From the NCBI GenBank assembly GCA_025738555.1, contig JAOVFP010000009.1, positions 4,216,001 to 4,280,000 of the forward strand: a stretch of DNA of 64,000 nucleotides. The letters run 5' to 3'. The translations under genes and the position numbers were made by a program. This DNA comes from Cyathus striatus. Taxonomy: Eukaryota > Basidiomycota > Agaricomycetes > Agaricales > Nidulariaceae. Under the pieces are notes generated by a model. It ran no database searches, was not told the DNA's origin, and worked only from the letters and a program-made list of their open reading frames with translations. Below, piece by piece: positions 33,726 through 45,810 of this stretch; position 1 is the stretch's first letter, and every line of letters begins with the position of its first letter.

Positions 33726-36700
33726 GACAAGGAAAGGTGTTTCCAGTCAAGAACATTAAGGAGAAAGAGGGTGAGCACTGAGAACCAGTTTAAATATCAT
33801 GATCAATTCAAAGTTTTAAATAGAAATCAGGGAGAATGACTGATGACATAGAATAGGTTACTCAATACAGAAAGGGATTGAATTCTTAAAGGACAATGCT
33901 GAACAGACATGTAACTTTTAGCTGTAGCAAAAGTAATTGGATATGATACTGGTGTACATAGTTTCAAAGGAAGACACATGGTTGTATCATGAAATATATC
34001 TACCAGCATTGAATCCATGTCATGAGCAATTCTCGAGCAACCAAATCTATTTGAGGGAATAGGCAGATAGCATTGCGAGTTCAAACTTTTCATTCTTGAT
34101 GGAATGTTACTAGGCATATGAAATCAGAATCAGAACCTGGGCTGTCAGCATGATACTTGAGAGTATGTCGGAATTGGAAAGCTGTGCACGATGAGACAGA
34201 CACTGTGGATGAGGAGGATGAGGGAGATGTAGGAATTGAATTAACACATATTCCTACAAGTCTAATTTGGTATCTTACTGACAACAAGCTTGGAGCATGA
34301 TAGACATATGGATTGAGTTGAAAATCATAGATAAAATATATTATAACTATGTACAGAAATAATATACTACTCTATGCTGTAGGCGAGTACAATAAGGTCC
34401 TGAAGATGAAAATAATGAAAAAACCACAATACTAAACTATGCGAAGGGTGATGGTGACAGCAAGTGTTGGATGAGATGGTGGTGGATTGGCAGAGGTTAT
34501 GAAGACATCAATGTGTTGTTGGCAGATGTGGTGCTGACATGGTCACACAAAGGACCAAGACATCACATTGTCCATATTGTGATTTGTAGCGAAACGAAAT
34601 CAGCAGAACAAGGGAGAAGACGAAACAGGAAGAATAGAGAAGGGAGGCGATGGAAACGAACCCAGATGACTGGAAGGCAAGGTAAAAGATACAATGAACA
34701 AGGGAGCTACACACTAGGAACGACAGCATGCTGGATCTTCCCCCCTTTGAGTTCCCTCATCCCCCATTACTCAATTCAACATAAGGTGTTAGACCAGAGG
34801 TATATGGAACCAATGAACACCCAGGTGTGGAAGTTAGTGAGTAGCGAAAGTTGGTCCTGCATTGTGAAATAGAAGACACTTGTACCATCGTCATCACACA
34901 GTGGAGGAGGGAGGAGGAGGAGGGGGTTGTACGACATGGTGTTGTCATTGTCATAATGTAGGTGAGGGGGGACTGGATAACATGGCCTTGTCATCATGAT
35001 GCAGGCGATGCTAGTGGAGCTCGATGCCATAGCATTATTGTCCGGACTCTGATGTAGAGAGGAGGAAAGAGAGGGTACTGGACTACATTGTGTTGTTGAC
35101 GCTGTGGAGAAACCAGTGTTGGACATTGGCGATGGGAACACTGGAAGGTTGAGGGGGCTTGTGAGTTGGCCACGGCCATTGAAAAAGTAAGAGAAGGGGG
35201 TATAGAGAGGGCGAAGGATGAAGGGGCTGAGAAGATAACAGGGGGGGAAAGAGGGGAAGCAGAACAGATAGAAGACAATGAAAAGGGCAGGAAGATGGGA
35301 ACAACACAGGAAGACAATAATGAAAGGGAGGGATGAAAAGAAGACAAATAGTAAGCAACATGATGAAATGAAATCAGGGAAAGCAGAGTAGTGGAGAGAA
35401 TATGATGGGAATGGGTTGCCAGAAGATAACAATGACTGATAGTGCAAAGGAATGTAGTATAAATACAAAAGGTGCACCAAGTGGGAACTATATGGTGCGT
35501 TGGTAAGATAAAACTCACTCGAGTTTGAAGATGTTGTGGGCATTTGTGAGCGAACCATTGTGGGGAATTCCAAGAACATGTCACGAAAGAAAGACGAACA
35601 GAATGGGAGGGTAAGTGGCAGGGGAATGTGACCATGAAGTTGAAGGTAGGGAGTAAGTGGATAGTTGGAGAAGGGAAAGATAAACAAGAAAATATACACG
35701 AAAGAATAAAAGAAAACAATGAAGATAGAATGTATACATGAAACAGAAATAGAATGCATGAATAGTGAAAAGGTGAATAATGGGCATAGCTGATATCGTC
35801 GGATCAAAAGTAGTATATGGTATCGAACCGCAGTAGGTGAGAAACGAATACATATAACGAAAAATATAAGAATGACAATGTACCGATAACACCACTAGGC
35901 TTCCCACCAACGAACAAATCCCTCCTCTCCTCCAATGTCTCACCCAACTGCATAGGCTCGGCCTTCAAGTCCTACTAAAAGATTCAAATCTGAAACCTGC
36001 ATATGAGCATTAGTGCATGATTTCATGGGATAAACTGAATAAAAGAATGTACCATTGACTTTGAATGGATCACCAGTATCTGAACTGAACATTCCGTCTT
36101 CGTACATGCATACACTGGCTACGCCTAGTCCTTCGCTCCTTTGAATGTTAAGCCAGATGCTTGTAAGTTCGGTGTATGATCAGTATGGTCCTGTGCCAGC
36201 GTCGAGGTGGACAGCAAAGGTGAATAGGTCCAGTAGGCATCTCGCTTGTTGCTTGTTCTGTTGTGTGTATGGATGGCCAGGAGTAAAGGAGGGTATGGAC
36301 ACATGGAAGGGAGGTGTCTAGGTGTTGTTGTCTCCCATGTGAGTATCTAGTAGCATGGAGAATGGGTAGTACGAATAGGATAAGTTGTGAAAGAGTGACA
36401 ACATACCTCATCGAAATTATCATACCTTCCCTATACCTAACGCAATATGAGAGAAGTGGAAGGTGGTTAGTACTCAGTAAGTAAACTGAATAAGAGAAAA
36501 TCAATATTGACAATTGCCCTCTGTCACAGAATGTCAAAAGTGATTGATTGACCAACCAATCATGGAGTGTAAACAGGCTTTGACCAATCATATCACCAGA
36601 AAATGAGATCCTGACCGCGATCCACGAATTGACTTTTGGAGTAATCCAAAGGTCCCCAATACCCAACTATCTTAAAAGGTAGTGGGAATTTCATTTTAAT

Positions 36701-37301
36701 ATGATCACTGTTGTATGAAATTTGACAAGGTCTAGTGCGAGTTGACCTTGAGCTTGAGTTGCAGTGGGGATGGTAGCATGAAGGAAAGAGGTCATGTTTC
36801 ACCTTCCCACTGGCATCAAAGACTTTCTTCTCTCTCTCAGTTCCCTTTAAGTAAGACTACCACTCTTTGAAGGGAGCTGTGGCTAGGAGGGCTGTACTCA
36901 TACATGCAGACAAGTAAGTACATGGCTGGCTGTGAAGCATTTTTCAGATAGGTGTCTTTCTGTTGTCATTAGGGGAATTCAAATAAGGCCATATTGTCAT
37001 GCCAAGACTTGTTTCAATATTGTGTGAATCAAGTCTGGACTGTGTGTTGTAGTGGCTGAGATTTGATATCCCCCATTTTTCAACCTCACAATGATACAGC
37101 ATTGTCAGCAAGCCATGTTGGGAATTGAAATATTTAGATGGCTAATATTTGGTTAGATAGGTTTGAATAGATGGATAAGGATAGGATGCTACATGAATCT
37201 TGCTTCATTCTTTCTTCTTTAAATCCATACTCCACTGTAATACCTCATACTACAGACTGTCAGCAAATTGAAAAAGCCTTAATCCCTTTATCATCAATAC
37301 T
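33726..37301. other. Purine-rich zone and unassigned sequence (left arm); mirror 39586-43157
   Basis: From about 34600 to 35880 the plus strand is strongly purine-rich, so the minus strand shows long Ser/Phe/Pro/Leu-rich frames (34776-35807, 34994-35719). They break at different points in the two arms because of G-run length differences, and I do not accept them as genes. A motif shared with 24840-24890 (TTAAAAGGTAGTGGGAAT) lies at about 36671-36690. Exon-like phrases, for example LGETLEERRDLFVGGKPSG, occur on the minus strand near 35880-35960. Confidence 0.35.
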
Positions 37302-37909
37302 GTGGCTGAGGAAGAGGCCAGAATGGCTATAGATGACTCTTCATCATTGGATTCCAGCTTGTCAAACAGCTCATTACCAAACTCTGATTCTGATGAGTCT
37401 ACATCTTCCAGGGACTCAGATAATTCTGCTTTTGATGATGACATTTCTGATCATCTAATAAATGTTTTGGAAGAGCTGTACAGGAAATGATATCTTGATT
37501 GTCATTGTAAAATTCCAAAAACTCTTGAAAATGTACAGATTCTTCAAGACTACAAAGAAAACTCTCCAGATATATTCTGCTCCTATACTGGGATGACTTC
37601 TGCATGCTTTGATAGTGTAGTTGAAATACTACAAAGCCACCCCACATTCCAGAATGATTCCAACTGCCCTCAAATGCCTATTGATCACCAACTGGTCATT
37701 GCACTGTTCCAATTTTGGCACTATGGAAATGCTGCTAGTACCATGAAAGTAACTTTATGGGCCGGTGTTTCATATGGAACAGTCTGTAATGCTATACTGC
37801 ATGTCTTGAAGGCATGTTGTAATTCATGCTTTTGTCATGCTACTATGTCCTGGCCATCTGCAGAAGAGAAGGAACGGGCAAAAGCTTGGGTAGATGAAAC
37901 TTCTTGTCC
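37302..37909 (+). pseudogene. PIF/Harbinger transposase, truncated 5' part (left-arm copy)
   Basis: Identical in organisation to the right-arm gene: acidic N-terminus MAEEEARMAIDDSSSLDSSL, a TGA after LEELYRK (37488-37490), then YLDCHCKIPKTLENVQILQD, MTSACFDSVVEILQSHP, HQLVIALFQFWHYGNAASTM and WPSAEEKERAKAWVDETSC. The gene stops dead at 37909, the inner edge of the palindrome, before the first catalytic Asp (VDGT). The next bases belong to another ORF. This copy is therefore a by-product of the inverted duplication. Confidence 0.88.
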
Positions 37910-38243
37910 CTTGATCATCAAAGCCAAGGCAAAATTAAACCAAGACATGTGGTGTGCAAAAACAATTCTATTACAATACAATTGGTGCATACCTTCAGAA
38001 TATTAGTGATGACTATCTCAGTGAGGTATCAGCTACCCACCAGCAGTCCCACATGGAGCTGCAGGAGTGGCATGATCAGGGCAAGTTTGAACATGAATGT
38101 AGGAAGTTGAAGAACAAGGCTCAAGAGTGAGCACTTGAGTGGGCTGACAAGCAGGAGGCTGAGGAATGTCAGCATGCTCATGAGCTTATGCTTATCGAGA
38201 AGCAAATTCAACTGGAGCAGTTATGCAGGGGTGAAGCTGTTTA
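37910..38243 (+). pseudogene. Coiled-coil ORF fragment, possible second Harbinger protein
   Basis: After a short segment LNQDMWCAKTILLQYNW the plus strand encodes a charged helical stretch: SHMELQEWHDQGKFEHEC, then KQEAEECQHAHELMLIEKQI and QLEQLCRG, interrupted by stops near 38006 and 38130. It converges tail-to-tail with the transposase, the usual arrangement for the Myb/SANT-type second ORF of PIF/Harbinger elements. I infer that role from position and composition only. Its 5' part is missing because the left arm replaces it. Confidence 0.45.
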
Positions 38244-38977
38244 GGTTAGATAAGGGTATGAATTATTGATACCTATACATTCATTCATCTATTCATTTTC
38301 CATAAACTCAAATAACTGTTCCTTCAACCACTCCCACTTATTCCTCCTGTCTAATAGTGCTCCTTGATCACCTTTGTTATAATTTTGTTCCGCTTCATTT
38401 AATTCATCTATTCTCATAGCTTCCCATTGTATTTGTAGTTCATATTTGTTCTCCATTATATGTTGTCCCTCAATATAAAATGTGTCTCCATTGATATCAT
38501 CCCCACTTTCATGCATAATAGCAAAGTTGTGAAGATGAATGCATGTAATAACCCACATTTTTGCAATGTCCTTTGCTCTCTGGTTATCAATATGCAGCTG
38601 AAGTCCTTGCAGTGAAGACCATCTTCCTTTAAGATAACCCTACACAGTGCTCAGACTGAATGTGGATATGTGAAACCTGCAAATTAAAATGCTCCAGAAG
38701 GTGTTCATACTCTTGATAAATTTTTGTCTCTTGCCAAGCAGTTGCATCACACTGACTACCAGGTAGACCAATAGAGTAGTCAACAATGCAAAGGTTTGGG
38801 AGGTTAATAAGCTTAACTTTACATTAATACATTATCATTTATTGAAATAAGTTACTCACCTGCACATTTAAAGAGTAGTTTGACTTCTGGTCATAAAACA
38901 CATTGCCAAAGTGATGTGGTCTTTGAAAAATCAGAACAAGGGTACCATCAACCATGAGCCATCCATCATGCCATGCT
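37910..38977. other. Unique spacer at the palindrome centre (1068 bp)
   Basis: The only non-duplicated sequence between the arms. Its left third (to about 38243) holds the end of a coiled-coil ORF on the plus strand; the remainder holds the C-terminal part of the Harbinger transposase on the minus strand. Flanks differ at the junction: the left arm continues CTTGATCATC, whereas the right arm, read in the same sense, continues AGCATGGCAT. Confidence 0.95.
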
Positions 38978-39585
38978 GGACAAGAAGTTTCATCTACCCA
39001 AGCTTTTGCCCGTTCCTTCTCTTCTGCAGATGGCCAGGACATAGTAGCATGACAAAAGCATGAATTACAACATGCCTTCAAGACATGCAGTATAGCATTA
39101 CAGACTGTTCCATATGAAACACCGGCCCATAAAGTTACTTTCATGGTACTAGCAGCATTTCCATAGTGCCAAAATTGGAACAGTGCAATGACCAGTTGGT
39201 GATCAATAGGCATTTGAGGGCAGTTGGAATCATTCTGGAATGTGGGGTGGCTTTGTAGTATTTCAACTACACTATCAAAGCATGCAGAAGTCATCCCAGT
39301 ATAGGAGCAGAATATATCTGGAGAGTTTTCTTTGTAGTCTTGAAGAATCTGTACATTTTCAAGAGTTTTTGGAATTTTACAATGACAATCAAGATATCAT
39401 TTCCTGTACAGCTCTTCCAAAACATTTATTAGATGATCAGAAATGTCATCATCAAAAGCAGAATTATCTGAGTCCCTGGAAGATGTAGACTCATCAGAAT
39501 CAGAGTTTGGTAATGAGCTGTTTGACAAGCTGGAATCCAATGATGAAGAGTCATCTATAGCCATTCTGGCCTCTTCCTCAGCCAC
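38289..39585 (-). pseudogene. PIF/Harbinger transposase (DDE_Tnp_4 type), nearly full length but inactive
   Basis: Reading leftwards: an acidic N-terminus from 39585; a TGA after LEELYRK; MTSACFDSVVEILQSHP; a helix-turn-helix-like region GNAASTMKVTLWAGVSYGTV; CPAWHDGWLMVDGTLVLIF with the first catalytic Asp; FYDQKSNYSLNVQ; a short GT-AG intron at about 38859-38817; LPNLCIVDYSIGLPGSQCDATAWQ; SEHCVG-LKGRW with the catalytic Glu; and AKMWVITCIHLHNFAIM. The block carrying the second Asp (usually WADSAYPL) is missing between LLEHFNLQ and SHIHIQSEH. A one-base frameshift follows HCVG (about 38640). The element is therefore non-autonomous now. Confidence 0.9.
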
Positions 39586-42500
39586 AGTATTGATGATAAA
39601 GGGATTAAGGCTTTTTCAATTTGCTGACAGTCTGTAGTATGAGGTATTACAGTGGAGTATGGATTTAAAGAAGAAAGAATGAAGCAAGATTCATGTAGCA
39701 TCCTATCCTTATCCATCTATTCAAACCTATCTAACCAAATATTAGCCATCTAAATATTTCAATTCCCAACATGGCTTGCTGACAATGCTGTATCATTGTG
39801 AGGTTGAAAAATGGGGGATATCAAATCTCAGCCACTACAACACACAGTCCAGACTTGATTCACACAATATTGAAACAAGTCTTGGCATGACAATATGGCC
39901 TTATTTGAATTCCCCTAATGACAACAGAAAGACACCTATCTGAAAAATGCTTCACAGCCAGCCATGTACTTACTTGTCTGCATGTATGAGTACAGCCCTC
40001 CTAGCCACAGCTCCCTTCAAAGAGTGGTAGTCTTACTTAAAGGGAACTGAGAGAGAGAAGAAAGTCTTTGATGCCAGTGGGAAGGTGAAACATGACCTCT
40101 TTCCTTCATGCTACCATCCCCACTGCAACTCAAGCTCAAGGTCAACTCGCACTAGACCTTGTCAAATTTCATACAACAGTGATCATATTAAAATGAAATT
40201 CCCACTACCTTTTAAGATAGTTGGGTATTGGGGACCTTTGGATTACTCCAAAAGTCAATTCGTGGATCGCGGTCAGGATCTCATTTTCTGGTGATATGAT
40301 TGGTCAAAGCCTGTTTACACTCCATGATTGGTTGGTCAATCAATCACTTTTGACATTCTGTGACAGAGGGCAATTGTCAATATTGATTTTCTCTTATTCA
40401 GTTTACTTACTGAGTACTAACCACCTTCCACTTCTCTCATATTGCGTTAGGTATAGGGAAGGTATGATAATTTCGATGAGGTATGTTGTCACTCTTTCAC
40501 AACTTATCCTATTCGTACTACCCATTCTCCATGCTACTAGATACTCACATGGGAGACAACAACACCTAGACACCTCCCTTCCATGTGTCCATACCCTCCT
40601 TTACTCCTGGCCATCCATACACACAACAGAACAAGCAACAAGCGAGATGCCTACTGGACCTATTCACCTTTGCTGTCCACCTCGACGCTGGCACAGGACC
40701 ATACTGATCATACACCGAACTTACAAGCATCTGGCTTAACATTCAAAGGAGCGAAGGACTAGGCGTAGCCAGTGTATGCATGTACGAAGACGGAATGTTC
40801 AGTTCAGATACTGGTGATCCATTCAAAGTCAATGGTACATTCTTTTATTCAGTTTATCCCATGAAATCATGCACTAATGCTCATATGCAGGTTTCAGATT
40901 TGAATCTTTTAGTAGGACTTGAAGGCCGAGCCTATGCAGTTGGGTGAGACATTGGAGGAGAGGAGGGATTTGTTCGTTGGTGGGAAGCCTAGTGGTGTTA
41001 TCGGTACATTGTCATTCTTATATTTTTCGTTATATGTATTCGTTTCTCACCTACTGCGGTTCGATACCATATACTACTTTTGATCCGACGATATCAGCTA
41101 TGCCCATTATTCACCTTTTCACTATTCATGCATTCTATTTCTGTTTCATGTATACATTCTATCTTCATTGTTTTCTTTTATTCTTTCGTGTATATTTTCT
41201 TGTTTATCTTTCCCTTCTCCAACTATCCACTTACTCCCTACCTTCAACTTCATGGTCACATTCCCTGCCACTTACCCTCCCATTCTGTTCGTCTTTCTTT
41301 CGTGACATGTTCTTGGAATTCCCCACAATGGTTCGCTCACAAATGCCCACAACATCTTCAAACTCGAGTGAGTTTTATCTTACCAACGCACCATATAGTT
41401 CCCACTTGGTGCACCTTTTGTATTTATACTACATTCCTTTGCACTATCAGTCATTGTTATCTTCTGGCAACCCATTCCCATCATATTCTCTCCACTACTC
41501 TGCTTTCCCTGATTTCATTTCATCATGTTGCTTACTATTTGTCTTCTTTTCATCCCTCCCTTTCATTATTGTCTTCCTGTGTTGTTCCCATCTTCCTGCC
41601 CTTTTCATTGTCTTCTATCTGTTCTGCTTCCCCTCTTTCCCCCCCTGTTATCTTCTCAGCCCCTTCATCCTTCGCCCTCTCTATACCCCCTTCTCTTACT
41701 TTTTCAATGGCCGTGGCCAACTCACAAGCCCCTCAACCTTCCAGTGTTCCCATCGCCAATGTCCAACACTGGTTTCTCCACAGCGTCAACAACACAATGT
41801 AGTCCAGTACCTCTCTTTCCTCCTCTCTACATCAGAGTCCGGACAATAATGCTATGGCATCGAGCTCCACTAGCATCGCCTGCATCATGATGACAAGGCC
41901 ATGTTATCCAGTCCCCCTCACCTACATTATGACAATGACAACACCATGTCGTACAACCCCCTCCTCCTCCTCCCTCCTCCACTGTGTGATGACGATGGTA
42001 CAAGTGTCTTCTATTTCACAATGCAGGACCAACTTTCGCTACTCACTAACTTCCACACCTGGGTGTTCATTGGTTCCATATACCTCTGGTCTAACACCTT
42101 ATGTTGAATTGAGTAATGGGGGATGAGGGAACTCAAAGGGGGGAAGATCCAGCATGCTGTCGTTCCTAGTGTGTAGCTCCCTTGTTCATTGTATCTTTTA
42201 CCTTGCCTTCCAGTCATCTGGGTTCGTTTCCATCGCCTCCCTTCTCTATTCTTCCTGTTTCGTCTTCTCCCTTGTTCTGCTGATTTCGTTTCGCTACAAA
42301 TCACAATATGGACAATGTGATGTCTTGGTCCTTTGTGTGACCATGTCAGCACCACATCTGCCAACAACACATTGATGTCTTCATAACCTCTGCCAATCCA
42401 CCACCATCTCATCCAACACTTGCTGTCACCATCACCCTTCGCATAGTTTAGTATTGTGGTTTTTTCATTATTTTCATCTTCAGGACCTTATTGTACTCGC

Positions 42501-43157
42501 CTACAGCATAGAGTAGTATATTATTTCTGTACATAGTTATAATATATTTTATCTATGATTTTCAACTCAATCCATATGTCTATCATGCTCCAAGCTTGTT
42601 GTCAGTAAGATACCAAATTAGACTTGTAGGAATATGTGTTAATTCAATTCCTACATCTCCCTCATCCTCCTCATCCACAGTGTCTGTCTCATCGTGCACA
42701 GCTTTCCAATTCCGACATACTCTCAAGTATCATGCTGACAGCCCAGGTTCTGATTCTGATTTCATATGCCTAGTAACATTCCATCAAGAATGAAAAGTTT
42801 GAACTCGCAATGCTATCTGCCTATTCCCTCAAATAGATTTGGTTGCTCGAGAATTGCTCATGACATGGATTCAATGCTGGTAGATATATTTCATGATACA
42901 ACCATGTGTCTTCCTTTGAAACTATGTACACCAGTATCATATCCAATTACTTTTGCTACAGCTAAAAGTTACATGTCTGTTCAGCATTGTCCTTTAAGAA
43001 TTCAATCCCTTTCTGTATTGAGTAACCTATTCTATGTCATCAGTCATTCTCCCTGATTTCTATTTAAAACTTTGAATTGATCATGATATTTAAACTGGTT
43101 CTCAGTGCTCACCCTCTTTCTCCTTAATGTTCTTGACTGGAAACACCTTTCCTTGTC
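39586..43157. other. Pyrimidine-rich zone and unassigned sequence (right arm)
   Basis: Mirror of 33726-37301. Plus-strand frames at 40944-41849 and 41525-41890 are Ser/Phe/Pro/Leu-rich because of the C/T-rich strand (about 41120-42290). A peptide beginning MAVANSQAPQPSSVPIANV at 41710 follows a CT-rich leader like those before fungal genes but stops after about 31 codons. An exon-like run (MYEDGMFSSDTGDPFKVN, about 40783-40834) is followed by a GTACATT donor-like and ATGCAG acceptor-like pair. None is identified. Confidence 0.35.
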
Positions 43158-43782
43158 ATGAGTATCCAAACTTTACTGTAAGTTTGTTATGTCTTATACT
43201 GGATTGTGGAGTCTTATTCTTTATCAGGACAGAACCTAATGGGGATGCAAACCAACCTATAGCTTCTCACACTCGGAATCACCTGTTGGACACAGATTCT
43301 GAAACTCATCAATCCACCTCTTATATGTTGAACCAAGTAAGTACTCTTTATTTTGATCCTACCTACATGCTAATAACTTGTTTCAGTACAAATCCTTGTT
43401 GGGAAATCTGAATAATTTGTCACTTTTGTTTACATCTATAAATTATCTGAATTATACATTGAATAATTATGCCATTGCCCTGAATGACTCCAACTTTTCT
43501 TCATTGACTGATTTTTTCATCACATCTTTTTGGGTCACTGCTTTACAAATACTGATGGAGATTTGTGTAAATATAGTGCTTCAATATTTACCTCTCCTTC
43601 TCTTTTAAAACTGTTTTTTTTTGGAAATAGTTATACATTCATCATTGCCAAGTAGTAATCTTCACTCTTGCTTCAATAATCAAATCACTTTCTTACAGAA
43701 AATCGAAGATCTTGACATCAAAATTTTGACACTTTATCCAGTAATTTCCTTTCACTTCTCCATTCATAACTCATGTTCATGA
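43158..43782 (+). CDS. Possible four-exon gene of unknown function, right arm
   Basis: Exons 43158-43177, 43228-43336, 43387-43566 and 43699-43782 join in frame through GT-AG introns of 50, 50 and 132 bp. The second has a textbook CTAAT branch sequence and TTTCAG acceptor. The predicted product is about 130 residues, starting MSIQTLLTEPNGDANQPIAS, with a hydrophobic middle (YKSLLGNLNNLSLLFTSINY) and ending NSCS. No domain recognised. Splice sites rather than similarity support it, and upstream exons may exist. Mirrored at 33101-33725. Confidence 0.35.
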
Positions 43783-44103
43783 TTTAAATTAGACTAAAAA
43801 TATGTCATCTGTGATTTCCAGACCTACTACCAATCCAGATGACTATTGCATTCAATTTACCTCATTCTCCCTTGTGGATGTTTGTTATAGTTTTATTCAT
43901 CCCTGTTTGCCTATTCATCCTGTTTTTTTTAAAAGGAAACTTATGGTAGTGGGCCCTGCCACTTGTCAGCCCTATTTTTTATAAAATATATACATGTTAT
44001 AGCATGAGACAATGAAGGGTATTTATATGGAGTGATGGCTAGGCTTACAAGAAACCCAGCAGAAGACACTTTTCCTGACTACTGAGACAATGTGTTTTGA
44101 GTA
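43783..44103. other. Repeat module, no gene (right arm)
   Basis: Contains TAGTGGGCCCTGCCACTTGT at about 43949-43968; short frames only. Mirror of the left-arm stretch at 32780-33100. Confidence 0.4.
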
Positions 44104-45810
44104 GTTAAAGAGGCATTAATGGCTGCTCCTGACTAGCAAGGAGCAACTGAGGAACAGATAGTTCAATGACTAGAGGGGGATAGTGATGAGCAAGGGGTAC
44201 AGCATACTATGGGGGTCCAGGGTAGGGTACAAGAGGGGTAAGGGTAAGGGCCCAGATTTTTCAAAATTGAGAATACCCTACCCCTGGCAAGGGTCCAGGG
44301 GATTATAGATGTAAATAGCGAAAATACTAAATGAGTATGTTCCACTACTACAACATGTTTGAAACCCTGATTTAACAAAAATATTGGTCTGTACTTAGCA
44401 ACAAAGGCCATTTAGTATGTGACAACCCTCAACATTAGCAACATTAGTGACTGGTGACTCTAAGTCTTGAGACTTTTGTGGAAAATATATATATCTTTCA
44501 TGCCTTTTGCTTAGAAATAAGCCTCCTGTTATGCATAACTGGATGCTGTTTTAGCACTAAAACAAGGGCACTATTAAATGTGATAGTTTCTTCCATACAT
44601 ATAACTACAGTATGAGATGTAAGCTCTACATAATGCATATATCAACAGGTATTACTATTGAGAATACAGTTACAAGGGAACTCCATGTGCTGTACTGAGA
44701 ATGCTGACTAAGGATGCCAACAGCAGCACCAAAGGTGAACACAATAGAGCATTGCCTCTATCATATCCTATTGCACTGTATGACAGACTCAGAGTAATAT
44801 ATAGATAAAAATTATTAGTAGTAGCTATTACAGAAGTATATATAAACCCTTCAAGCTGGGGTGCAGTCTAATCAATCTATTACATTCATTTCAATTCCTA
44901 CACTCTATTTACAATGATTACTTATCAAGTACCTATGCAATATTGTAAAATAATTCCATCTGTGAACCTTGTTTCTTGCTTAGCTGGAAATATGAATTCA
45001 AATCCATTCCCTTCTTCTGAATAACTGAGATATAATTCATACTACAACATTAGTCTTAGAAGTATATACTATAAATAATAGAAAGACCATTCTGTATTGA
45101 TAATTATAAATTATATATTAGTAATCATTTAGTGTGTACCCCTCACTTAAGATCTCAAGGGTATAGGTAAGGGTCTGTACCTCTTGAACCCTTTACAAAT
45201 ACTCCTACTCTCAGTGAGGGTAAGGGTATTTGGGGGATAGGGGTAAGGGTATGAATGAAAATACCCTGGGGTTACCCCTGCTCATCACTAGAGGGAGATG
45301 TGGCAAGAAGCACAGCAGAATAGAATAGATGCTTGGGAAGCACAGGATTGTGCAGATGAGAGGGAACAGCAGGGAGAAGAAGAACAGCAGCAGCTAGACA
45401 AAGAAGAACAAGGGCAAGGGAGGGATAGACAATAGCAACAGGAGGAGCAAGATGAGCAGTAGGTTGACAGTGAAGCAAGAAGCAAGCATAGAGGGGCAGT
45501 AATTGTACAGGTGAAGAAGAAAAAACAGATAGTCCACAATGCAGAGAGAGGAATTGCCACAGTCTCAGCACATAGATCAGCCCAGTATACCATAAACAAG
45601 ATACAGGCTGGCGCATATATTGAGATGGACTATTTTACAAGGTGAGGTTGCATGTGTGCAGTGGAGGGGGCTGGAACAGGCATAACAGAAACCCTAGACA
45701 CCACAAATGAGAATGGCCAGATAGCCCTCCAGTCTATTGCTGCAGCAAAACCATTGAAAGAGGTCTGGCCAGATGAACAACTGTCATGGGGCAAAATAAG
45801 CCAAGCCTGA
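44104..45810 (+). pseudogene. Retroelement-type ORF split by the hAT element, right arm
   Basis: Upstream of the hAT element short open segments such as CKEQLRNR/EEQIVQ are visible. After it comes a strongly charged stretch (WQEAQQNRIDAWEAQD, then a Glu/Gln-rich coil with two stops), followed by SAQYTINKIQAGAYIEMDYFT, ALQSIAAAKPLKEVWPDEQL and SWGKISQA before a TGA at 45808-45810. The phrase xQYxxxKxxxGxYxExxYFT is one I associate with ORFs found near retrotransposons in basidiomycetes; I cannot name a Pfam domain. At least three in-frame stops make it a relic. Confidence 0.45.
44181..45290. mobile_element. Non-autonomous hAT-like element, 1110 bp, right arm
   Basis: Mirror of 31593-32702 with exactly the same length. 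Flanking duplications are GAGGGGGA (44173-44180) and GAGGGAGA (45291-45298), with the same single mismatch as in the left arm. So the insertion and the mismatch predate the inverted duplication. Confidence 0.85.

Larger units (their letters stand above)
12923..37909 (+). repeat. Left arm of giant inverted repeat (palindrome), about 25.0 kb
   Basis: The whole interval is repeated in reverse complement at 38978-64000. Landmarks pair consistently: hAT element ends 31593/45290, solo LTR 27383/49498, transporter 3' ends 21312/55590, transposase 37302/39585. The inner end is sharp: identity stops after GAAACTTCTTGTCC at 37909. The outer end is only a lower bound because the partner arm reaches the window edge at 64000. 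Confidence 0.97.

Noticed and set aside
34776..35807. A 343-codon minus-strand frame as a membrane protein gene
   Set aside because: It is explained by the C/T-rich strand, has no family motif, and breaks at different points in the two arms.
36972..39915. Terminal inverted repeats of the Harbinger element at TTAGGGGAATTC (left) and GAATTCCCCTAA (right)
   Set aside because: The two sites mirror each other because of the large palindrome, so their symmetry is no evidence for transposon ends.
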